Shown one piece after another: positions 7,738 to 13,177 of a stretch of DNA of 13,710 nucleotides. Source of the stretch: Clostridia bacterium. GTDB taxonomy: Bacteria; Bacillota; Clostridia; Peptostreptococcales; Anaerovoracaceae. The stretch is from positions 1-13,710 of the forward strand of contig JAKSSQ010000028.1 in assembly GCA_024403005.1 (NCBI GenBank), given 5' to 3'. The translations under genes were made by a program, and so were the position numbers. The number at the start of each line of letters is the position of its first letter. Position 1 is the stretch's first letter. Under the pieces are notes generated by a model that saw nothing but the letters and a program-made list of their open reading frames with translations, ran no database searches and was not told the DNA's origin.

Positions 7738-9012
7738 TTATCTCTTGATGTATTCTTCGCGAGCTGCGCCAACGGATACGTATGTGATGTGGCATCCGAT
7801 AGCTTTTTCGATGTATTCTACGTAGTTGCGTGCTTCGATGGGCAGTTCTTCCCACTTGCGGCAGCCTGTGATGTCGCACTTCCAGCCGGGCATGTATTCG
7901 ATAACGGGCTTGGACTGATCCTGGAGGAATGCCAGGGGGAATTCGTCTGTTTCTACGCCGTTAGTGATGTACTTTGTGCATACGGGAATCTGTTCCATGT
8001 AGTCCAGAACGTCCAGCTTTGTGAGAGCGATGTCTGTAGCAGCCTGCATTTCAACGCCGTACTTTGTAGCTACGAGGTCGATGGGGCCTACTCTTCTGGG
8101 ACGGCCTGTCTTAGCGCCGTATTCGCCGCCGGCCTTTCTGAGTTCTTCAGCTTCTTCTCCGAGCCATTCTGCAACGAAGGGGCCTTCGCCTACAGCTGTG
8201 GAGTAAGCCTTAACTACGCCGATAACCTTGTCGATGGGTGTGCCGGGGATGCCAGCGCCGATGGGCAGGTAGGAAGCGATAGTGCTGGAGGATGTTACAT
8301 AAGGATAGATACCGAAGTCGATGTCCTTGAGTGTACCCAGCTGAGCTTCGAACATGATGTTCTTGCCTGCAGCCTTAGCTTCTGTAAGGAGCTTTGTTGT
8401 GTTCTTGATGTAGGGCTTGATCTTTTCGCCGTATTCTTCCAGCCATGCCATAACGTCTTCCAGCTTCATGGGTTCAGCGCCGTAAACACCCTTGAGAAGC
8501 AGGTTCTTATATTCGATAAGGTCTGCAACGTGCTGCTTGAGCTGTTCGGGGTAGAAGAGTTCGCCGGCCTGGATGGTCTTCTTGAGGTACTTGTCTCCGA
8601 AGAAAGGTGCGATACCCTGCTTTGTGGAGCCGTACTTCTTGTCCTTAAGTCTCATTTCTTCCAGTTCGTCCATGAGTCTGTGCCAGGGAAGGAGCAGAGA
8701 AGCTCTTTCGCTTACAGCGAAGTTTTCGGGTGTGATGTCTACGCCCTTGCTTCTTACGTCTTCCATTTCGATCCAGAGGTTTTCCATGTCTACAGCAACA
8801 CCGTTGCCAAGAACGTTGAGAACGCCGTCTCTGAAGACGCCGGAAGGCAGAAGGTGAAGTGCGAACTTACCCTTTTCATTTATAACTGTGTGGCCTGCGT
8901 TTCCGCCGCCCTGGCAGCGGATAACTACATCATAATCTGTAGTGAGAAGGTCGACCATACGGCCCTTGCCTTCGTCTCCCCAGTTAATTCCTACGATTGC
9001 GCAATTTGACAT
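7738..9012 (-). CDS. purA: Adenylosuccinate synthase
   Basis: Condenses IMP with aspartate using GTP to give adenylosuccinate, the first committed step to AMP, in the cytosol. The 424 residues match the family. The N-terminal GTP-site motif is NWGDEGKGR (10-18), containing catalytic Asp13, and GGGNAGHTV carries catalytic His41. The first residue is Asn instead of the usual Gln of QWGDEGKG. Further on are STAVGEGPF and KTGRPRRVGPIDL; the latter commonly reads GWFD or GWLD, so this protein belongs to a somewhat divergent branch. VSVGAAREEYI near the C-terminus matches the family ending. The ATG at 9012 follows a strong AGGAGG site. It is the first gene of the operon, behind a consensus-like promoter and a leader of about 85 nt. 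Confidence 0.97.
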   Translation of the reverse strand: MSNCAIVGINWGDEGKGRMVDLLTTDYDVVIRCQGGGNAGHTVINEKGKFALHLLPSGVFRDGVLNVLGNGVAVDMENLWIEMEDVRSKGVDITPENFAVSERASLLLPWHRLMDELEEMRLKDKKYGSTKQGIAPFFGDKYLKKTIQAGELFYPEQLKQHVADLIEYKNLLLKGVYGAEPMKLEDVMAWLEEYGEKIKPYIKNTTKLLTEAKAAGKNIMFEAQLGTLKDIDFGIYPYVTSSSTIASYLPIGAGIPGTPIDKVIGVVKAYSTAVGEGPFVAEWLGEEAEELRKAGGEYGAKTGRPRRVGPIDLVATKYGVEMQAATDIALTKLDVLDYMEQIPVCTKYITNGVETDEFPLAFLQDQSKPVIEYMPGWKCDITGCRKWEELPIEARNYVEYIEKAIGCHITYVSVGAAREEYIKR

Positions 9013-9098
9013 AATGTCCTCCTAACTAGACGATTTTGTCCTAAACAGAAAAGGGATATTTGGGCGGAAAAATACCGAGACTCCTACTATCCCTAGTA
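9013..9098 (-). promoter_or_regulatory. 5' leader of the purA operon with two mutually exclusive hairpins
   Basis: With a start near 9097, the RNA begins with a 5-bp hairpin with a GNRA-type GGGA loop (UACUA-GGGA-UAGUA, 9085-9098). Part of it, GGGATA (9088-9093), is also complementary to TATCCC (9053-9058), which is followed by TTTT then CTGTTT. The two pairings cannot coexist, as in a simple attenuator, but the second has a loop of about 29 nt and a short U-run. I see no match to the purine-riboswitch core. Regulatory function is inferred, not shown. Confidence 0.35.
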
Positions 9099-9103
9099 TA
9101 AAA

Positions 9104-9132
9104 ATAATAAAATTTTAACAAATTGATGTCAA
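9104..9132 (-). promoter_or_regulatory. Main sigma-A promoter of the purA-glmS-purB-guaA operon
   Basis: On the minus strand there is a perfect -35 TTGACA (9127-9132), a 17-bp spacer, and -10 TATTAT (9104-9109, 5/6 match). The start is expected near 9097. The -35 lies inside the dyad ATTGA-CA-TCAAT (9122-9133), which could be an operator. Upstream, 9133-9268 holds AT-rich sequence and a 16-bp palindrome but no gene that I can see. Confidence 0.8.
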
Positions 9133-9235
9133 TATATTGTGTAAGTGGGATATGTACAAATCAAGCGATTGAGTATTAAGCGTTTCTCATACAAAACGAA
9201 AATTTGTGCAAATCTCTCACAATATCATTGATTAG

Positions 9236-9251
9236 CCTTGAAATTTCAAGG
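9236..9251. repeat. Perfect 16-bp palindrome downstream of the exchanger gene
   Basis: CCTTGAAATTTCAAGG reads the same on both strands. It lies 17 bp past the exchanger stop codon and about 105 bp upstream of the purA -35. As RNA it gives a 6-bp stem with an AATT loop. On the plus strand it is followed by TTTTT, but on the minus strand, where the exchanger is transcribed, there is no T-run, so it is a poor terminator for that gene. It could equally be a protein-binding dyad (TTGAAATTTCAA). Confidence 0.5.
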
Positions 9252-9268
9252 TTTTTGAACAAAAGGTT

Positions 9269-10231
9269 CTACGCCGCAAACTGGTAGATGCAGAAACCGA
9301 TGTAGATAGCCAGAAGAGTTACGCCCTGGCTCCTTCTTAACTTGCCGCTTATGAGGGCGGGAACGGCCATGATTGCCATTACACCCAGCATTACGGGGAA
9401 ATCTATGATAAGCGAAGCATTATAGCCGTTTATAATCCTGTTTTCGGGAATTCCGAAGGGAGACAGGGTTACGGCTGCGCCGCTTACAAGCACGAGGTTG
9501 AACAGGTTTGCGCCGATAATGTTGCCCAGGGAAAGAGCGCTGTGGCCCTTAATAAGGGATGTTATGGCTGTTACCAGTTCGGGGAGAGATGTACCGAGAG
9601 CGATCATGGTGAGCGCAATTACGGATTCGCTTACACCGAGGGCTCTGGCGATTAAAGTACCGTTGTCTACCAGAAGATCTGCGCCGACAGCTATTAAAGC
9701 TGCGCTTAAGACAAGCATGGCCATGTTTTTCCAGAGAGCGGATTCCTCTTCTTCTGTTTCTTCGGGAGCTTCGTCCAGAGCTGTTTTAGCTTCCATGGTG
9801 CTGAACACGATGTAAGCCGCAAAGATTGCCAGGAAAACGATGCCCATAAAGCGGCTGAAGCCCTGCTTAAGGTAAGCAGATCCGCAGTAAACTGCTGCAG
9901 CGCCGAAGAAGAAAAGCACGGGAGCTTTAAGTGATTTACGGTCTACGTCGGAAGGACGGATTGCAATTGTAAGGGCTGCAATCAGAGCCGTGTTGCAGAT
10001 GATGGAACCGATGGCATTGCCATAGGCGATTTCTCCGTGGCCGCTTACAGCGGAGTTCACGGAAACCATTACTTCCGGCAGCGTAGTTCCGATGGATACG
10101 ACGGTGGCACCGATGAGCAGCTCCGGGATACCCATTCTGTGGGCAATTCCGGTAGCGCTGTCAACGAACCAGTCTCCGCCTTTTATAAGGGCCATGAGAC
10201 CCAGAACAAACAGACAAACTGTCGTTGTCAT
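9269..10231 (-). CDS. Inner-membrane Na+/Ca2+ exchanger-type antiporter (CaCA family, YrbG-like)
   Basis: A 320-residue, very hydrophobic polytopic membrane protein with the internal duplication that defines the CaCA superfamily. The first alpha repeat (about 48-76) reads GTTLPEVMVSVNS then GNAIGS. The second (about 213-241) reads GTSLPELVTAITS then GNIIGANLFN. The acidic Glu of each PE motif (E53 and E218) and the Asn of each GN motif are ion ligands in known family structures. The halves are joined by an acidic loop (about 146-165, DEAPEETEEEES). It likely exports Ca2+ in exchange for Na+ or H+; the exact ions cannot be told from sequence. The ATG at 10231 has a GGAGG site. It lies 80 bp after trmO with a good candidate promoter in between, so it may be transcribed alone. 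Confidence 0.93.
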   Translation of the reverse strand: MTTTVCLFVLGLMALIKGGDWFVDSATGIAHRMGIPELLIGATVVSIGTTLPEVMVSVNSAVSGHGEIAYGNAIGSIICNTALIAALTIAIRPSDVDRKSLKAPVLFFFGAAAVYCGSAYLKQGFSRFMGIVFLAIFAAYIVFSTMEAKTALDEAPEETEEEESALWKNMAMLVLSAALIAVGADLLVDNGTLIARALGVSESVIALTMIALGTSLPELVTAITSLIKGHSALSLGNIIGANLFNLVLVSGAAVTLSPFGIPENRIINGYNASLIIDFPVMLGVMAIMAVPALISGKLRRSQGVTLLAIYIGFCIYQFAA

Positions 10232-10284
10232 TAATTAATTTCCTCCAATATTTTAACTAATCCCAATAGTATACCCAACAATAT

Positions 10285-10314
10285 ATTATATCGGTAAAGC
10301 CCCCTTTATGTCTA
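10285..10314 (-). promoter_or_regulatory. Candidate promoter of the exchanger gene, overlapping the trmO stop codon
   Basis: On the minus strand, TAGACA (10309-10314, 5/6 match to TTGACA) is separated by 18 bp from a consensus TATAAT (10285-10290). The TAG of the -35 is the trmO stop codon. The spacer contains the small inverted repeat TAAAG-GGGG-CTTTA (10295-10308 region), a possible operator. The start would be near 10278, giving a leader of about 47 nt. Confidence 0.55.
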
Positions 10315-10998
10315 TGAATTTTCAATGATTTCGGTCACTACAATGCGATTTCTTTCGGATTTAAAACGCACTTCAAAACCCGCAAAACCGAAGCCGTAGA
10401 TCCGGGCCGAATCGTCCTGGTAGGAGGGCTTCGGGTCCAGCTTTAAAACCTGCAGAAGGCCTGCTCTTTTTTCTTCCGGAATGAGGCCAATCAGCTCTTC
10501 CGGGCACACGACTTCCATCTCTTTGTCCTTGAGGCCTTCCGTGAATCCGCCCACGCTGCCCTTGATAATGTCGTTGCCGGGGATGTAGGGCTTAATGTCG
10601 AAAATAGGTGTGCCATCTACCAGGTCTGCACCGGCTACTGTGAGCACGGGAGCATTGGGGCATTCCGTGTCGACTTTAAGCAGTTTTACCGCGGAAAGGC
10701 CCAGGTGATTGGGCCGGAAAGGCGATCTGCTCGCAAAGACGCCTACCCTTCTGTTTCCGCCGAGGCGGGGCGGTCTTACTGTGGATTTCCAGCCTTCTTC
10801 CAGGTTCTTTGAAAACTGCCAGATTAGCCAGATATGGCTGTAGCCGTCCAGTTCTTTTACGGCTTCCACCCTTCTGAATTCTTCTTCGAAGACAATCTGA
10901 GCCTCGAGCCCGTCTGCAATTCCGAACTGCCTGGGCACGCCGAACTTATCGGGAAAATCCGTGTGTATATATGCGATTGGTTTAATTACGTATTCCAT
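10312..10998 (-). CDS. trmO: tRNA (N6-threonylcarbamoyladenosine(37)-N6)-methyltransferase TrmO
   Basis: TrmO (TsaA/YaeB, UPF0066) methylates N6 of t6A at position 37 of some ANN-decoding tRNAs, using S-adenosylmethionine, and fine-tunes decoding. Counting from the longest possible start, the family block RPPRLGGNRRVGVFASRSP is at 83-101, followed by FRPNHLGLS, and DLVDGTPIFDIKPYIP is at 133-148. Both are diagnostic. I place the start at the ATG at 10998 (228 residues, MEYVIKPIAYIHTDFP) because family members begin just before this I(G/A)xI motif. A GTG at 11022 would give 236 residues, near the E. coli length. Neither has a clear ribosome binding site, which suggests coupling to the HAD gene, whose stop is 6 nt before the GTG. 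It is the last gene of the PucR-HAD-TrmO unit. Confidence 0.92.
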   Translation of the reverse strand: MEYVIKPIAYIHTDFPDKFGVPRQFGIADGLEAQIVFEEEFRRVEAVKELDGYSHIWLIWQFSKNLEEGWKSTVRPPRLGGNRRVGVFASRSPFRPNHLGLSAVKLLKVDTECPNAPVLTVAGADLVDGTPIFDIKPYIPGNDIIKGSVGGFTEGLKDKEMEVVCPEELIGLIPEEKRAGLLQVLKLDPKPSYQDDSARIYGFGFAGFEVRFKSERNRIVVTEIIENS

Positions 10999-11028
10999 AG
11001 TCTGCTGTATTATTTGCTGCACGGGCTG

Positions 11029-11691
11029 CTATTTGGCGTTTTCCATGGCTTTAAGGATTTCCATGGGAGTATCCACTATAACTTCTGCGCCCTTTTCCTT
11101 AAGGTGTTCTACGCTGCGGAAGCCCCAGCTGCAGATGATGCAGTCCATTCCGCAGTTCTTTGCAGTTTCGATGTCGACCTCTGTGTCGCCGATGTAGACG
11201 GCTTCTGATGGGGTCACACCGAAGAGTTTAAGCATGTTAAGGCACATGTCGGGAGCAGGTTTTCTTGCGATGCCGGCGGCTTCGTTTTCGCCGGCACTGG
11301 CGTCCATAAGGCCCTTGAAATAGGTTTTGGAGAGATCCTGAACTGCAAAATCGCCCTTGTTGGAAACTACGCCGGTCTTAACGCCTCTGCTGCGGAGCTC
11401 TCCGAGAAGTTCGGAAATTCCGTCGAAAACCTTGGTTTTAATGCTGGAATGGCTGCCGTAGTAAGCCTTGTAGTCGGCCAGGACCTCCTGGATTTTTTCT
11501 TCCGGAGTGCCGGCCAGTGCGGCGCGGTGGATCAGCACGTTCATGCCGTCGCCCAGCATCATGCGGGCTTCGTCGATTGTGTGTTTGGGCATGCCGTGAG
11601 CCTTTAAAGTGTGGTTAAGCGAATCGGACAGGTCGCCCAGAGTGTCCAGAACGGTGCCGTCCATGTCGAAAAGTGCTGCTTTGTATTTCAT
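11029..11691 (-). CDS. HAD-superfamily phosphatase, phosphoglycolate phosphatase-like
   Basis: A 220-residue haloacid-dehalogenase family hydrolase with a full set of motifs. Motif I is FDMDGTVLDT with nucleophile Asp9 and acid/base Asp11. Motif II is VVSNKG with Ser110. Motif III is Lys144 in RKPAPD, and motif IV is GDTEVD (168-173), which binds Mg2+. The helical cap between motifs I and II (about residues 20-85) is the type seen in phosphoglycolate phosphatase (Gph) and pyrophosphatase PpaX. The substrate is not set by these motifs; clearing 2-phosphoglycolate or another small phosphate ester is the usual role. The ATG at 11691 is 8 nt after the PucR stop, and its ribosome binding site (AAGGA) overlaps that stop codon, so the two are probably translationally coupled. 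Confidence 0.9.
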   Translation of the reverse strand: MKYKAALFDMDGTVLDTLGDLSDSLNHTLKAHGMPKHTIDEARMMLGDGMNVLIHRAALAGTPEEKIQEVLADYKAYYGSHSSIKTKVFDGISELLGELRSRGVKTGVVSNKGDFAVQDLSKTYFKGLMDASAGENEAAGIARKPAPDMCLNMLKLFGVTPSEAVYIGDTEVDIETAKNCGMDCIICSWGFRSVEHLKEKGAEVIVDTPMEILKAMENAK

Positions 11692-11699
11692 AATCGTCC

Positions 11700-12911
11700 T
11701 TAAATTTCGTAAAACAGTCTTGTGCAGACTTCCAGGATAAACATGTCTTTGCTGCTGTGGAGGGACAGGCCGGAGACTTCCTCGATCTTGCGGAGCCTCT
11801 GCAGCAGGGTCTGCCTGTGTATGTAGAGCCGCTCGGCGGCCTTGCTGGCGTTGCCGCAGCAGCGGATGTATTCGATTAAAGTGTCCATAAGGACAGTGCT
11901 TCTGCCAGGGGCACCTCCGGTGAGCCCATCAAGGACTTCCCTCGCCATGGCTTCCACTTCGGAAGACTCTGCAAGGCAGGTTATTATGCGGGCTTCCTTT
12001 GCGTCGTCGTAGGTAAAGATGCTCCAGCCTGCGGTTTTTGCCTTTGCATAGCGAAGGGCCATGGCCGCCTGGCTGTAGAGAACTTTAAAGTCTGTGCCGG
12101 CAGTTCCAGGAGAGCTTATGCCGCAGGAAAAGCTATAGATTTTACTGAACTTTTCCAACCTGGATTTAAGCCTTTCGATGTAGATTTTGCCGGTTTCCGG
12201 TCTGCTCGGGCCGCTGTTTTCCACGAAAACTATAATTTCCGCGGATCTTCTGGCGTACATTGCCTTCAGCCCCATTACCCTGGCGCAGATTTCTATCGCG
12301 CTTTCGATTTCGGTGAAGTTTTCGTCCGCTTCGCCGGAGTAGTCGGAAATAAGGCTGGCGTCCTGTATGCTTACCTGCATGGCGATGCAGGTGTAGGGCA
12401 GATTAAGGTCGAAGCTGAGTCTCTTGCCTATACTCTTCATGAGGGGCAGGGATTCGTAGTTTCCGAAGGAAAGGTCCCAGATAAAGTCGTTTTTAAGCCT
12501 TGCTTCCGTAAGGTATTCGATGTTTTTCTTCTGGATGACCCTAATCAGATCCGTTTGGATCTGAACAAATCGCAGGTCCCAGGGGATGGTAAAGACGGGA
12601 AGCTGCAGTTCTTCTGCAAGGAAAGCGGCACTTTTCGGAATCCTGTACGAGCTGTCGCGAAAGGCAAAAAGCACGCCGCTGGCGCCGTTTCCGCTCAATT
12701 CGTTGAGGAACGCACAGAATTTATCTTCACTGTCCGTACAGCCGCTGGCGGTGGAGAGCACCAGTTCGCCCTTCTGCACGAAGTTATCAGAAGGATATTC
12801 CTGAACGGTAACGGAGCTTATTTCCCTTACCGCCAGGTCCATGCCTTTGCTAATCTGTTTAATCCCGGGAATTATGTTGTCCCGGAGCATGTCGTAAATA
12901 GTATAAATCAT
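11700..12911 (-). CDS. PucR-family transcriptional regulator
   Basis: A 403-residue regulator with the PucR layout. The N-terminal PucR ligand domain (about 1-125) has the typical GELVLSTASG (48-57) and a VLFAF strand. The middle GGDEF-like/CdaR region (about 135-300) contains LYSQAAMALRYAK. A C-terminal HTH_30 DNA-binding domain (about 340-400) has the signature NASKAAERLYIHRQTLLQRL (354-373). PucR members in Bacillota control purine catabolism, amino-acid or methylamine-type pathways; the ligand here is unknown. It leads a packed unit with the HAD and trmO genes and lies next to a corrinoid-protein gene. Both the downstream genes and the upstream corrinoid locus are possible targets. The start is ATG 12911 with a weak GGACA site, behind an extended -10 promoter. 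No truncation is visible. Confidence 0.92.
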   Translation of the reverse strand: MIYTIYDMLRDNIIPGIKQISKGMDLAVREISSVTVQEYPSDNFVQKGELVLSTASGCTDSEDKFCAFLNELSGNGASGVLFAFRDSSYRIPKSAAFLAEELQLPVFTIPWDLRFVQIQTDLIRVIQKKNIEYLTEARLKNDFIWDLSFGNYESLPLMKSIGKRLSFDLNLPYTCIAMQVSIQDASLISDYSGEADENFTEIESAIEICARVMGLKAMYARRSAEIIVFVENSGPSRPETGKIYIERLKSRLEKFSKIYSFSCGISSPGTAGTDFKVLYSQAAMALRYAKAKTAGWSIFTYDDAKEARIITCLAESSEVEAMAREVLDGLTGGAPGRSTVLMDTLIEYIRCCGNASKAAERLYIHRQTLLQRLRKIEEVSGLSLHSSKDMFILEVCTRLFYEI

Positions 12912-12949
12912 AATCTGTCCTGCAATTAAAGTATCTACAAACTGTCTAT

Positions 12950-12958
12950 ATTATACCA
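12950..12958 (-). promoter_or_regulatory. Extended -10 promoter of the PucR-HAD-trmO unit
   Basis: On the minus strand TGGTATAAT is a perfect extended -10 (TG at 12957-12958, TATAAT at 12950-12955). The expected -35 position (12973-12978) reads TACAAA, a poor match, which fits an extended -10 promoter. The start is near 12943, with a leader of about 32 nt. The palindromic element begins only a few bases upstream of the -35 position, so it could affect this promoter. Confidence 0.65.
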
Positions 12959-12982
12959 CATTTTCCTTCCGCTTTGTATGTC

Positions 12983-13122
12983 GGGGACGGGTACACTTTA
13001 ACACTTTATCACTTTAACGCATTAAAGGGGGACGGGGGTGCTTTAACGCGCTAAAGCGCTAAAGCACCCCCGTCCCCCTTCAGCACTTTAGCACTGCGCA
13101 GCGATGAAGTGTACCCGTCCCC
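12983..13122. mobile_element. 140-bp nested palindromic repeat element (REP/MITE-like)
   Basis: Four copies of an 18-bp unit (GGGGACGGG, four variable bases, CTTTA) are arranged forward-forward-reverse-reverse. The outer pair is GGGGACGGGTACACTT (12983-12998) and its exact complement (13107-13122). The inner pair is at 13028-13045 and 13060-13077. Both pairs share the same centre (13052.5) and the 26-bp stretches between them are of equal length, so this is one long palindrome. It has no coding capacity. GGGGACGG-type palindromic repeats in Bacillota are, to my recollection, found beside REP-associated (Y1/RAYT) transposases, so mobilisation in trans is a reasonable inference, but no transposase is in this window. 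Confidence 0.75.
13025..13080. repeat. 21-bp perfect hairpin at the core of the palindromic element
   Basis: GGGGGACGGGGGTGCTTTA (13027-13045) pairs perfectly with 13060-13078, and A13025-A13026 with T13079-T13080 extend it to 21 bp. Inside, after a 2-nt bulge, GCGC (13048-13051) pairs with GCGC (13056-13059) around a TAAA loop. No T-run follows on either strand, so it is not a standard terminator. It should form a very stable cruciform or RNA hairpin and could block transcription read-through between the corrinoid gene and the PucR unit. Confidence 0.85.
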
Positions 13123-13140
13123 CTTTAGCGTGCTAAAGCG

Positions 13141-13169
13141 GTAAAGCAGGCCCGGAGGGTCTGCTTTAC
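13141..13169 (-). terminator. Hairpin just after the corrinoid-protein gene, terminator or mRNA 3' stabiliser
   Basis: GTAAAGCAG (13141-13149) pairs with CTGCTTTAC (13161-13169). A G-T pair and CCC/GGG (13151-13153 with 13157-13159) continue the stem to a GGA triloop, about 13 pairs in all. It starts 8 nt after the stop codon. There is no T-run on the minus strand, so it may act with the larger palindrome beyond it or protect the mRNA 3' end. Its TAAAGC/GCTTTA arms echo the neighbouring element. Confidence 0.55.
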
Positions 13170-13177
13170 ATTGTAAA

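Noticed and set aside
5795..7825. A 676-codon open frame on the plus strand opposite glmS, rich in Cys, with similar long frames opposite purA (7789-9009) and guaA (3373-4359)
   Set aside because: They mirror the codon register of strongly conserved minus-strand genes and have no ribosome binding site, domain or credible composition. They arise because the biased codon use of these genes leaves few stops on the opposite strand.
9013..9268. A purine riboswitch or PurR box controlling the operon
   Set aside because: No conserved purine-aptamer loops or CCGAAC-type PurBox sequences were found on either strand.
12983..13169. A small CRISPR array
   Set aside because: The repeats are inverted and nested rather than direct copies with regular unique spacers, and no cas gene is present.
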